Under the pieces are notes generated by a model, which was given only the letters and a program-made list of their open reading frames with translations, was not told where the DNA came from and searched no databases. Positions 18,455 through 26,862 of a stretch of 64,000 nt of DNA are shown here, piece after piece (position 1 is the first letter of the stretch; every line of letters begins with the position of its first letter). Origin of the DNA: Deinococcus aquaticus (GTDB lineage: Bacteria > Deinococcota > Deinococci > Deinococcales > Deinococcaceae); assembly GCF_028622095.1 (NCBI RefSeq), contig NZ_CP115165.1, positions 2,105,501-2,169,500 of the forward strand, given 5' to 3'. A program made the translations under genes and the position numbers.

Positions 18455-19696
18455 TTACTTGAGCAGCGGGGTCAGGTCGCGTTTCATCTCGCTGAGGGCG
18501 GCGTCCACGGTCTTGCTGCCGGCAACGGCGGCCGAGACGTTGTTGCGGATGACCTCGCTGACGCGCGGGTAGTTGGGCGTCACGGGGCGCGGGCGGGCCT
18601 TGGTGACGATGGGATACAGGGCCTTGAAGTGCGGGTTGGCAGCCAGGACGGCCTTGTCGTTGTACAGGCTCTTGCGGACCGGCAGGTACGCGCCCTTGAC
18701 GGCCATTTCTTTCTGCACGTCGCTGCTGGCCATGAACTGCAGGAGTTTCATGCTGGCGGCCTTGTTCTTGCCGAAGGCGTTCACGCCCCATTCCCAGCCG
18801 CCGGTGCAGGTGGCAGTGGCGTTCTTGCCGAAGGCCGGCAGCGCGACGACGCCCACGTCGCCCTTGACCTTGGTGGGCTGGGGGCTGTTGCCCTGGAAGT
18901 GCGCCCAGGCGTAACTCCAGTTCAGGCCGAACAGGACGTTCCCGGCCTGGAACTGCTGGCGGGAGTCGTCGGTTTTCATCTCGGCGCTGGCGGCGGGGGC
19001 CAGTTTGGTTTTCACGGCGTTCACCAGGAAATTCAGGCCCTGTTTCGCAGCGGGGCTGGTCACGTCGTCCACGCTGCCGCCGCCGGTCCAGGTCATTTCC
19101 AGGAAGTTGCAGACGGTGCCTTCGATGGGCGCGCCCTGGAAATTGAAGCCCTGGAGGTTGCCACCCTCGGCTTTCTGGATGCGGGCGGCGGTGCTGGCCA
19201 GTTCATCCCAGGTCTTGGGGACCTTGGCCTTGTGCTTCTCGAGGAGGTCCTTGCGGTAGTACAGGAACTGCGCGTCGGTGAAGGCGGGCATGGCGTACAG
19301 TTTGCCGCTGACGGTGGCCGCGCCGATGGGGCCGGCCAGGAACGCCTTGAGGTAGGTGTCCTTGCTGGGCAGGTAGGCGTCGAGCGGTTCGGCCCAGCCG
19401 GCGGCGGCGAAGGTGGCGGTGCGGACCACGTCGATCAGGAAGATGTCCAGGGTGCTGTCCTTGGCGGCCAGGACGGTGGTCAGGTACTGGTTCTGGGCTT
19501 CGCTGGTGGCGCCGCCGGTTTCGATCTTGATGCGGATGTTCGGGTTCTGTTTCTGGAAGCGGTCGAACAGCGGCTGGAAGATGTCCGGGCGCTGCTGGCT
19601 GCCCATGAAGACGTTCAGGGTGGTGGTGGCGGCGCTGGCTCCGCTCAGGAGGGTAGCGGCGGCCAGGGCGAGCGACAGGGTGATTCGGGTGCGCAT
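18455..19696 (-). CDS. Sugar-binding protein of ABC transporter (trehalose/maltose-binding-like)
   Basis: Secreted solute-binding protein of family 1, 413 residues. A signal peptide (TRITLSLALAAATLLSGASA) precedes the mature domain. The segments LDIFLIDVVRTATFAAAGWAEPLD, GKLYAMPAFTDAQFLYYRKDLLEKH and GFNFQGAPIEGTVCNFLEM resemble trehalose/maltose-binding proteins of Thermococcus and Thermus, so the ligand is probably a disaccharide or a glycoside. ATG 19696 follows a perfect GGAGGT. It is the first gene of the operon that ends with the SsuD-like monooxygenase. A perfect TTGTT...AACAA dyad lies about 50 bp upstream. Confidence 0.88.
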   Translation of the reverse strand: MRTRITLSLALAAATLLSGASAATTTLNVFMGSQQRPDIFQPLFDRFQKQNPNIRIKIETGGATSEAQNQYLTTVLAAKDSTLDIFLIDVVRTATFAAAGWAEPLDAYLPSKDTYLKAFLAGPIGAATVSGKLYAMPAFTDAQFLYYRKDLLEKHKAKVPKTWDELASTAARIQKAEGGNLQGFNFQGAPIEGTVCNFLEMTWTGGGSVDDVTSPAAKQGLNFLVNAVKTKLAPAASAEMKTDDSRQQFQAGNVLFGLNWSYAWAHFQGNSPQPTKVKGDVGVVALPAFGKNATATCTGGWEWGVNAFGKNKAASMKLLQFMASSDVQKEMAVKGAYLPVRKSLYNDKAVLAANPHFKALYPIVTKARPRPVTPNYPRVSEVIRNNVSAAVAGSKTVDAALSEMKRDLTPLLK

Positions 19697-19744
19697 GGTG
19701 GGACCTCCGGAGGTGGGGTGAGAGACGGAAACGGAATAGTGGAC

Positions 19745-19759
19745 TTGTTTTATCAACAA
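19745..19759. promoter_or_regulatory. Candidate operator upstream of the sugar ABC operon
   Basis: TTGTT-TTATC-AACAA is a perfect 5-bp dyad with a 5-bp spacer, 49-63 bp before the binding-protein start, in an otherwise GC-rich region. Sugar-responsive repressors of the ROK or LacI families bind similar sites. No such regulator gene is adjacent. Confidence 0.4.
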
Positions 19760-20116
19760 AGGCCCTGCAGGTCCAGTCACCCGGGGGCGACTCCACTACA
19801 CAGGCGGCCCGGATACCCGCCGGGCACACCGCCCTGCCCACGGACTGCCCGGGCACGCCACAACCGGCCCGCAGGAGCCGACAGACGGTCACCGCCGCGC
19901 CGTGGCCGACATGCAGTGGACAGATGAATAAACTGACCCCCCCAGCATGCCACGTCTGAACCGATACAGCCAACCACCCGCCAGTGTGTCCTGGCCGCCG
20001 CTCCGGGGCCGCCGCACATGGAAGCGCTCCCGTTCTCTACCCGGCCCCCTACACACCTCCGCACCCGGCCGGAATCGTGGGCCGCTCCCACCAGCACGCG
20101 CCGTACACTGACCGGC

Positions 20117-21901
20117 GTGACCACAACCGAGATGCCCCGCTGGCGCACCGACGACCTGTACGCCAGCCTGAACGACCCGCAACTGGACCGCGACCTGACC
20201 GACCTGACCGGGGACGTGCAGGCCCTGGAAACGCTGTTCGACACCCACGCCGTCCGCGCCGGGTCGCCCGTCACGCCCGCCGCCGCCGACGCCACGCTGG
20301 GCGAACTGAACGCTATTCTGACCCGCCTGGGCCGCGTGCGCGCCTTCGTGTACGCCTTCGTGACCACCGACAGCCGCGACGAGGCGGCGCAGACCCGCAT
20401 GGCCGCCCTGACCACCCTGGCCCTGCCGCTCGGCCCGCTGAGCGCCCGCCTGACCGCGTGGCTGGGCGGCCTGGACGACGCGGCCGTCAGCGACCTGCTG
20501 GAGCAGAGCGCCGAGGCCCGCGCGCACGAGCACCGCGTGCGCCGCGCCGCCGAACTGGCCCGCCATCAGATGACCCCGCCCGAGGAGGACCTCGCCGCGC
20601 GGCTGCACCCCGCCAGCGGCGGCGGCTGGAACAAACTGCACGGCAACGTCTCCAGCACCCTCGCGGGCGAGTACCGGGGCCACCGCCTGCCCGTGACCGC
20701 CCTGCGCGCCCTGGCCAGCGACCCCGACCCGCAGGTGCGCCAGGACGCCTACCACGCCGAGGTGGCTGCCTGGAAGACGCAGGAAACCGTGTTTGCCGCC
20801 TGCCTGAACGGTGTCAAGGGCGAGGAGGGCACCCTGTCCGCCCGGCGCGGCTTCACCGACCCCGTCGCCCCCAGCCTGATCAGCAACGGCATCGACCGCC
20901 AGACGCTGGACGCCATGCAGGCCGCCGTCGTGCGCTCCCTGCCGGACTTCCGCCGGTACTTCCGCGCCAAGGCCCGCCACCTGGGCCAGGCGCAACTGGA
21001 CTGGTGGGACCTGTTCGCCCCGGTCGGCAACAGCGACACCCACTGGGACTACGAAGCCGGGGAGGAGTTCGTAGAACGGCAGTTCCGCGCGTACAGCCCC
21101 GCCCTAGGCGACTTCGCCGCCCGCGCCTTCAGTGAACGCTGGATCGACGCCGGACCCCGCGACGGCAAACGCAGCGGCGCCTTCTGCATGAAATGGCAGG
21201 GCCCCGACAGCCGCATCCTGATGAACCACGACCCCAGCCTCGACTCGGTCAGCACCCTGGCGCACGAACTGGGCCACGCGTACCACAACCTGCAACTCGG
21301 CAGCCTGCGCCCCCTCCAGCAGGAAACCCCCATGACCCTCGCCGAGACCGCCAGCATCTTCTGCGAGACGATCATCCAGAACGCCGCGCTACAGACCGCG
21401 CAGGGCGACGAGCGCCTGTACGTCCTCGAAACGCAACTGATGGGTCACGCGCAGGTCGTCGTGGACATCCACAGCCGCTTCCTGTTCGAGAAAGCCGTCT
21501 TTGAACGCCGTGCGGGGGGCGACCTGAACCCCAGCGACCTGAACACCCTGATGGTCCAGGCCCAGCGTGACACCTACGGCGACGCCCTGAACACCCCCCA
21601 CCCGTACATGTGGGCCGTCAAACCCCACTACTACGGCCGCTCCTTCTACAACTACCCGTACACCTTCGGCCTGCTGTTCGGCCTGGGCCTCTACGCCCAG
21701 TACGAACAGGCCCGCGCCCAGGGCCAGGAAACCGACTTCCAGGCCCGCTACGACGCCCTGCTGGCCGCCACCGGACAGGCCACCCCGCTGGCCCTCGCCG
21801 CGCGCTTCGGCATCGACCTGCACGCCCCGGACTTCTGGGAAGGCAGTCTGAACGTCATCCGCCGCCAGATCGACGCGTACGAGGCCACCACGCAGGCGTA
21901 A
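20117..21901 (+). CDS. pepF: Oligoendopeptidase F (M3 family)
   Basis: A cytosolic zinc metallopeptidase of 594 residues that cleaves oligopeptides. The active-site motif HELGHAYHNL is in LDSVSTLAHELGHAYH at about residue 380, followed by the downstream glutamate helix MTLAETASIFCETII. The N-terminal DLYASLNDPQLDRDL start and FWEGSLNVIRRQIDAYE end match the family. I choose GTG 20117 because TACACT (20104-20109) lies seven bases before it, the leaderless arrangement; ATG 20132 is an alternative. The frame is open to 20018 but that part is not protein-like. It is convergent with sppA. Confidence 0.92.
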   Translation: MTTTEMPRWRTDDLYASLNDPQLDRDLTDLTGDVQALETLFDTHAVRAGSPVTPAAADATLGELNAILTRLGRVRAFVYAFVTTDSRDEAAQTRMAALTTLALPLGPLSARLTAWLGGLDDAAVSDLLEQSAEARAHEHRVRRAAELARHQMTPPEEDLAARLHPASGGGWNKLHGNVSSTLAGEYRGHRLPVTALRALASDPDPQVRQDAYHAEVAAWKTQETVFAACLNGVKGEEGTLSARRGFTDPVAPSLISNGIDRQTLDAMQAAVVRSLPDFRRYFRAKARHLGQAQLDWWDLFAPVGNSDTHWDYEAGEEFVERQFRAYSPALGDFAARAFSERWIDAGPRDGKRSGAFCMKWQGPDSRILMNHDPSLDSVSTLAHELGHAYHNLQLGSLRPLQQETPMTLAETASIFCETIIQNAALQTAQGDERLYVLETQLMGHAQVVVDIHSRFLFEKAVFERRAGGDLNPSDLNTLMVQAQRDTYGDALNTPHPYMWAVKPHYYGRSFYNYPYTFGLLFGLGLYAQYEQARAQGQETDFQARYDALLAATGQATPLALAARFGIDLHAPDFWEGSLNVIRRQIDAYEATTQA

Positions 21902-21964
21902 ACGGGCAGTAGGAAGTGGCCGGGCGAATACCCTGGTCCACTCCCCACGCACTATCACCCGGCG

Positions 21965-23584
21965 TCAGCGTACGCGCACGTCCTGATCGAACCACGTCAG
22001 TACACGCTCATTGCCGAAGGGCCACACATTGACGCTGACGCTGACGCTGGCGGCCTGCGCGGCTTCCTGCGCGAACTGCGGCAGGGGGCCGTTTCCCCTG
22101 GGGGTGACGTTCCAGGCAGGCGCGTCGTGCGGCAGGCCCGCCAGTTCACGGGCGCGGCGCAGGCCGGTGCTCAGGTCCCCGAGTTCGTCGATCAGGCCGC
22201 GTTCCAGGGCGTCGTGACCGCTCCAGATGCGGCCCCGGCCCAGTTCGTTCACGCGTTCCTTCGTCAGGTTGCGGCCCTCGGCGACGCGGGTGGTGAAGCG
22301 GTCGTACACCTCCAGAATGCCTTTCTCGACGTGGTCGCGTTCCTCGTCGGTGTACGGGCGGGACGGGGAGTACATCAGCGCGCGGTCGCGGCCCACCCGT
22401 TCGGGGTTCAGGCCGTGACGGCGGTTGAATTCGGTCAGGACGGGCTTGCCGCTGACCACGCCGATGCTGCCGGTCAGGGTGTACGGCGAGGCCACGATGG
22501 TCTTCGCGTGCGTGGCGACGTAGTACCCGCCCGAGGCGGCGTACTCGCCCATGACGACCACGACGGGTTTCTCGCTGGTGGCGACCTCGCGCCAGATCAG
22601 GTCGCTGGCCAGGGCGCTGCCGCCCCCGCTGTTCACGTACAGCACGATCGCCTTCGTGGATTTGTCTTCCCTGGCGCGGCGTAGCGCGGCCACGACCGTG
22701 TCGGACCCGGCCATCGGGCCGCCCAGCAGCGGCAGCGGAATGGGGTTGTTGCGGCTCTTGCCGGTGATGATCGTGCCGATCAGTGGCACGACCGCCACGC
22801 GCCCAGCCTTCGCGTTCGCGGGCCGGTGGGGCGTCAGCAGGTCCAGGACCGCCTCGAAGGGCCGGGAGGCGGGCCCGACCAGTTCGTCCTCGTAGGCGAC
22901 CTTGGTGATCACGCCGGCAGCAAGCGCCGCCTGCGCGCTCGTGAGGTCCGCGCTGATCCACGCGGCCGCCACCCCGGTGCTCACGCCGTGCGCGGCGGCC
23001 AGATCGTTGGCCCAGGCGGCTTCCAGGCCGTCCAGGTACGCCTGAAGCTGCTCGCGGTTGTGGTCGTCCATGTGATCCTGCGAGAAGCGCGTCAGGGCCG
23101 CCTTGTACTCCCGGACGCGCAGGTTCTCGAACTCGATGCCGCGTTTCTTGAGGAACTCGCCCAGGAAGGTGCTTTCCACCCCGAAGCCCCCCAGGTTCAC
23201 CTCGGCGGATTCCGGCGCGACCAGTTCGGTCGCCCCGCTCGCGGCGATCAGGGTGGTCATGTTCAGCTGCGGCAGGTACGCCACCACGCGCTTCTCGGCG
23301 GCGAGGTCCGCCAGGATGCCCCGGACCGCGTGCGCGGACGCCGGGGACGCCGTGAACTCCCCGAAGCGCACCAGCACGCCGTGCAGCCATCCGGCCCCGC
23401 GCAGCTTCTGCACACGCGCCGCGAGCGCCTCGACCGACTCGGTGCGGTTCAGGAGGGCCGCCAGCGGGCTGCCCGGCTGCCGCTCCGGGTACGGGCCGCT
23501 CAGGTCCAGGATCACCCAGGTGGGGCGGGTCACGCCGCCCGGCAGCGCGTCGTCACTCTTCAGGAACGGCAATCTCAGGTTCAT
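21965..23584 (-). CDS. sppA: Signal peptide peptidase SppA, long tandem form
   Basis: A 539-residue S49-family serine protease with two homologous halves, like E. coli SppA (67K type). The catalytic lysine is probably in RVREYKAALTRFS of the first half, and the nucleophile serine in VVMGEYAASGGYYVATHAKTI of the second. It degrades cleaved signal peptides in the membrane; unusually, no N-terminal membrane anchor is obvious here, so the protein may be peripheral or cytosolic. A TAGCGT box (23595-23590, minus strand) five bases before ATG 23584 overlaps the stop codon of the gene upstream. It is convergent with pepF. Confidence 0.88.
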   Translation of the reverse strand: MNLRLPFLKSDDALPGGVTRPTWVILDLSGPYPERQPGSPLAALLNRTESVEALAARVQKLRGAGWLHGVLVRFGEFTASPASAHAVRGILADLAAEKRVVAYLPQLNMTTLIAASGATELVAPESAEVNLGGFGVESTFLGEFLKKRGIEFENLRVREYKAALTRFSQDHMDDHNREQLQAYLDGLEAAWANDLAAAHGVSTGVAAAWISADLTSAQAALAAGVITKVAYEDELVGPASRPFEAVLDLLTPHRPANAKAGRVAVVPLIGTIITGKSRNNPIPLPLLGGPMAGSDTVVAALRRAREDKSTKAIVLYVNSGGGSALASDLIWREVATSEKPVVVVMGEYAASGGYYVATHAKTIVASPYTLTGSIGVVSGKPVLTEFNRRHGLNPERVGRDRALMYSPSRPYTDEERDHVEKGILEVYDRFTTRVAEGRNLTKERVNELGRGRIWSGHDALERGLIDELGDLSTGLRRARELAGLPHDAPAWNVTPRGNGPLPQFAQEAAQAASVSVSVNVWPFGNERVLTWFDQDVRVR

Positions 23585-23592
23585 GCCCCACG

Positions 23593-24462
23593 CTACGCGC
23601 CGCCCGCCTGAGAAGTTCCGGCCCTGGCCCCCGGTGCGCGCCCCAGGCGTTCACCCATGACCGCTGCCCGTGCGCTCAGCAGCGCCGCCGCTTCTGCCGG
23701 CAGCACCGCGCGCGCCGTGGCGTCCCACAGCGTCAGCCAGCGGCCCAGGTGCGCGGCCCGCACGCCCAGCCCCGCGTGCGCGGAGTTCAGGTTCCCGCGC
23801 CACGCGGCCCAGCCCGGCTCGCCGCCCAGCAGCGTCACCCAGAAGGCCGTCACGCGGTCCAGGTGCGCCGGCCAGTCCGCCACGTGCGCCGCGAACACCG
23901 GCCCCAGCAGGTCGTCCGTGCGGGCCCGCGCGTAGAAGGCCGTCACTACCTCTCGCACCGCTGTCGCGCCCCCCACCTCCTCCAGCGGCGAGCCGGGCCT
24001 CCGGTCCGCCCAGCCGGGCAGCGCCGCCAGGAACGCGCCCAGCAGCGGGGGCGGCAGGTCCGCTCCCGCCCAGGCGACCGCGCGGTCCACTGTCCAGTGT
24101 GTCGGCTGCCCGGCAGTCCAGGCGTGCGCCTGCGCGCCGCGCGGCAGGGCAGAGCGGTCCGGCGCTGAACCGTCCGGCGCCGTGACCGCCGCACCCAGCG
24201 CCCGCCCCAGCAGCGCCGCGCCCGACCCCCACCCCAGCACCGGCACGCCCCGCCGCAGCGCGGCCGTCAGCAGCGTCAACGTCTCCCAGCGCTCCGGGTG
24301 CGCCCGCACGTCTGCGACCGGCAGCCCATCGTGCGGTAGCAGCAGCCCCGCCGCGCCCGCCAGCCGCTCCGGGCGGGCCGCCTGCACCGTCCAGCCGGTC
24401 AGGGCAGGCCCGAGCCGCCCGGGCAGGGGCAGGGGAGAGGTGGACAGTAGCGGCCCGGTCAT
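23593..24462 (-). CDS. Amidotransferase-like domain fused to group III truncated haemoglobin
   Basis: A 289-residue, probably cytosolic protein. The C-terminal 125 residues match group III truncated haemoglobins: VVTAFYARARTDDLLGPVFA (B-helix Tyr), ADWPAHLDRVTAFWVTLL, then HLGRWLTLWDATARAVL with the likely haem-binding proximal His. Such globins bind O2 or NO. The N-terminal part (LLLPHDGLPVADV, then VPVLGWGSGAALLGRALGA) resembles a class I glutamine amidotransferase, but the nucleophile position of G-x-C-x-G holds Ser, so the domain is probably not an active amidase. ATG 24462 has TATGCT six bases upstream. The two-domain arrangement is unfamiliar to me. Confidence 0.72.
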   Translation of the reverse strand: MTGPLLSTSPLPLPGRLGPALTGWTVQAARPERLAGAAGLLLPHDGLPVADVRAHPERWETLTLLTAALRRGVPVLGWGSGAALLGRALGAAVTAPDGSAPDRSALPRGAQAHAWTAGQPTHWTVDRAVAWAGADLPPPLLGAFLAALPGWADRRPGSPLEEVGGATAVREVVTAFYARARTDDLLGPVFAAHVADWPAHLDRVTAFWVTLLGGEPGWAAWRGNLNSAHAGLGVRAAHLGRWLTLWDATARAVLPAEAAALLSARAAVMGERLGRAPGARAGTSQAGGA

Positions 24463-24585
24463 CCGCCCAGCATACCCACGGCCCCCGGCTGGACTGCCCC
24501 AGTCTTGGCCCAGTCCTGGATGGCCCGGCATGCGAAACGGACCTCCGCCGCCACTACGTGAAGGTCCGCCGCGCGCCAGGGATCA

Positions 24586-24686
24586 CACGGGTTCCGGATT
24601 GCCAGCTCCACGTCCGGAACCCGTTTCTCTCCTGCTCGCTTCGCTCGGATTGAATGGCTTTGCAAGCCGTTCAATCGGAGTCCGTA
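24586..24686 (-). repeat. Dispersed hairpin element, shortened copy (R4)
   Basis: A 101-bp copy in reverse orientation from CACGGGTTCCGG at 24586 to GGAGTCCGTA at 24686. TCA duplications flank it at 24583-24585 and 24687-24689; the second is the stop codon of the cytochrome c gene. The first hairpin (ATTGAATGG...CCGTTCAAT) is intact, the second is missing. Confidence 0.85.
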
Positions 24687-25331
24687 TCAGTTCAGGGTCT
24701 TGATGAACGCCTGCAGGTTCGCGATGTCCGAATCGGTCAGCTGCGTCTCGTTGAAGCGGGGCATGACAGCCCCCAGTTCACGCTCCGGGGTCTTGCCTTC
24801 ACGCAGGGTGGTCGTGAACTGCGCCAGCGTCCAGCTGTTGGGGCCGTCGGCCGCCACGAGGCTCGGGCCGATCTGCCCCTGACCGTTCGCGCCGTGGCAG
24901 CCGGCGCAGCTGACCGCGTAGGTTTTCCCGCCGGCCGTGGCGTCACCCTGCGTCTCGGCGGCGGCGGCCGTCTCGGCGGGCTCCTGACCGGTCGAGCCCT
25001 GCGTGCTGGGCGTCGAGTCGGCCTGGGTGCCCTCGGTGCTGGCCGCCGGGGTCTCGGGGGTGGTCAGTTCGCCGCTGGCGGCCAACGCGCCGTTCTCGCC
25101 GCCCTGCGTGCCGCCCTCGTTCGCGGCGACCGCGTCGCCCTGCGCCTCGGCCGAACCGGCCGCGCCCGTGGCCGAGCTGGTCGCGCTGGGTGCCTCCTCG
25201 CTGGCGACCGCCTCTCCTTCCGAGTGCGACTCCTCGTGGTGAGGCCTGGACGCGATGTTGTACGCGGCGAACGAGCCGCCCAGCGTCAGGGCCAGTAGCA
25301 GCGTCATGGAGACGGCGAACGTGTTCTTCAT
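24687..25331 (-). CDS. Secreted or anchored cytochrome c with long acidic linker
   Basis: A 214-residue class I c-type cytochrome. An N-terminal hydrophobic segment (VSMTLLLALTLGGSFAAYNI) acts as signal or anchor. About 100 residues of Ala/Glu/Gly/Thr/Ser low complexity follow, then the haem domain: CAGCHG near residue 147, the later IGPSLVAA region, and the methionine ligand in LGAVMPRFNETQLTD. The fold ends DSDIANLQAFIKTLN. It likely carries electrons outside the cytoplasmic membrane; its partner is unknown. TAAGCT (25344-25339, minus strand) lies seven bases before the ATG. The stop codon is part of a repeat duplication. Confidence 0.88.
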   Translation of the reverse strand: MKNTFAVSMTLLLALTLGGSFAAYNIASRPHHEESHSEGEAVASEEAPSATSSATGAAGSAEAQGDAVAANEGGTQGGENGALAASGELTTPETPAASTEGTQADSTPSTQGSTGQEPAETAAAAETQGDATAGGKTYAVSCAGCHGANGQGQIGPSLVAADGPNSWTLAQFTTTLREGKTPERELGAVMPRFNETQLTDSDIANLQAFIKTLN

Positions 25332-25420
25332 ACCCGCGAGCTTACCATACGGTCAGGGGGCGTTTGACCGCCCAGCACGCACCCCGCGCGCCCAGCGGCG
25401 GGCCGCACTACACTGCCCAC

Positions 25421-26170
25421 ATGCCCCCCCTGCGCCTCGCCAGCCTGACGTGCAGCAACACCGACATCCTGCACGCCCTGGGCGTGACCCGGCAGCTGGT
25501 CGCCGTGGACAGCCACAGCGACGGCCCCGGCCTGGAGCACGCCGCCCGCCTCGGCCCGGACCTGAACATCGACGTGGACGCCCTGATCGCCGCCCGGCCC
25601 GACCTGGTCCTGGCGAGCCTCAGCGTGCCCGGCATGGAGCGCGTGGTAGACGCCGTGCAGGCGGCCGGTCTGCCCACCCTGATCCTCGACCCGATCAGCG
25701 TGCCCGGCGTCCTGCACGACATCCGCGTGGTCGGGGCCGCCACCGGCCAGCCCGAACACGCCCACGCCGTCGCCGACGCCCTGGAACGCGACCTGAGCGC
25801 CCTGCACCGCGCCCACTCCCGCCCGCCGCGTGTGCTGGTCGAGTGGTGGCCCCGGCCCATCATTGCCGCCACCCGCGACTCCTGGGTCACGGACCTGCTG
25901 GCGGGGCTGGGCGCCGAGAATGCCCTCGCGGGCCGCGCGGGCCGCAGCACGCCTCTGACCCTGGACGAGGTACGCGCCGCGCAGCCCGACCTGATCGTGT
26001 GCTCGTGGTGCGGCGCGAAGAAACTCCGCCCGGAGGTCATCGAGGCGCGCGGCCTGGGGGTCCCGGTCGTCGCCATTCACGAGAGTGGCCTGGGCCGCCC
26101 CGGCCCCCGCCTGCTGGAAGGCGCGCGGCAACTGCGCGCCGCGCTGGACGCCCTGCCCAGCCAGAATTAG
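25421..26170 (+). CDS. BtuF-like cobalamin/siderophore-binding-fold protein without signal peptide
   Basis: A 249-residue protein with the class III periplasmic-binding fold (PF01497): LASLTCSNTDILHALGVTRQLVAVDSHSD, then LIAARPDLVLASLSVPGMERVVDA and DPISVPGVLHDIRVVGAATGQ. Related proteins deliver vitamin B12 or chelated iron to ABC transporters, but this one has no signal peptide from any plausible start. TACACT (25409-25414) six bases before ATG 25421 supports this start. It may be a cytosolic corrinoid-binding protein. No transporter genes are adjacent. Its 3' end overlaps the convergent TetR gene by four bases. Confidence 0.72.
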   Translation: MPPLRLASLTCSNTDILHALGVTRQLVAVDSHSDGPGLEHAARLGPDLNIDVDALIAARPDLVLASLSVPGMERVVDAVQAAGLPTLILDPISVPGVLHDIRVVGAATGQPEHAHAVADALERDLSALHRAHSRPPRVLVEWWPRPIIAATRDSWVTDLLAGLGAENALAGRAGRSTPLTLDEVRAAQPDLIVCSWCGAKKLRPEVIEARGLGVPVVAIHESGLGRPGPRLLEGARQLRAALDALPSQN

Positions 26171-26769
26171 GACCTGCGCCCCTCCGCCTCCCAGCCCAGC
26201 ACCGCCCGCAGGCCGCTCAGGCAGTCCTCGCGGTAGGCGCCCAGGTCCGGGTCCGGATCCGCCAGAAAGCGCACGCTGAGGCCCTCGACCAGCGCCCGGA
26301 GCAGGCGCGCCCGCCCCGCCGCGCCCGCCTCGCCGGACAGCCGCGCCAGTTCCAGATCCACTGCCAGCGAATCCGCCAGGAACGCCCGCTGCACCGCCAT
26401 GAGTGCCGGGTCGCGCGTGGCCGCCGCCAGAAAATCCAGGGACACCGTGTAGAACCGCCGCGTGTTCTCCAGCCCGTAGAACTGGTTGTCCACGTACGCG
26501 CGCAGCTTCCCGTCCGGCGACCCGGCCTGCCGCACCGCGCGCCGCGTCGCCACCGCGATCGTCCGCGAGAAGCGCCGCATGACCGCCGCCAGCAGCCCCG
26601 CCCGGCTCCCGAAGTGATACACCAGCGTGCCCCGGCTCACGCCCGCATGCGCCGCGATGTCCGCCAGCGTCACGCCCGCGTACCCCCGCTCGTAGATCGC
26701 CAGGTACGCGGCCTTCTCCAGCGCCGCCCGCCGCGCACGGTCCTGAATGGGATTCACCTTGCGCGCCAT
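26167..26769 (-). CDS. TetR/AcrR-family regulator
   Basis: A 200-residue repressor with an N-terminal helix-turn-helix, AAYLAIYERGYAGVTLADIAAHAGVSRGTLVYHFGSRAGLLAAV (about residues 20-62), and a C-terminal ligand domain of the BetI/TetR_C type (DNQFYGLENTRRFYTVSLDFLAAAT). ATG 26769 begins MARKVNPIQDRARRAALEKA, the usual lead-in; the frame is open 12 codons further. It overlaps the end of the convergent BtuF-like gene. The target is unknown; the lrgAB genes lie behind it in the same direction but are separated by about 90 bp. Confidence 0.85.
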   Translation of the reverse strand: MARKVNPIQDRARRAALEKAAYLAIYERGYAGVTLADIAAHAGVSRGTLVYHFGSRAGLLAAVMRRFSRTIAVATRRAVRQAGSPDGKLRAYVDNQFYGLENTRRFYTVSLDFLAAATRDPALMAVQRAFLADSLAVDLELARLSGEAGAAGRARLLRALVEGLSVRFLADPDPDLGAYREDCLSGLRAVLGWEAEGRRS

Positions 26770-26862
26770 GCCGCCCAGCATCCCGGCTGCGCGGGCCGAG
26801 GTCAAGGGAGGAGGGGTGCGGGAAGCCGTGCAGGGTCCCCACGGCCTGCCTCCCGCGCCCCT

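Noticed and set aside
21903..21964. Terminator between pepF and sppA
   Set aside because: The partial inverted repeat (AAGTGG...CCACTCC) is short and mismatched and has no T-run, so I do not call it.
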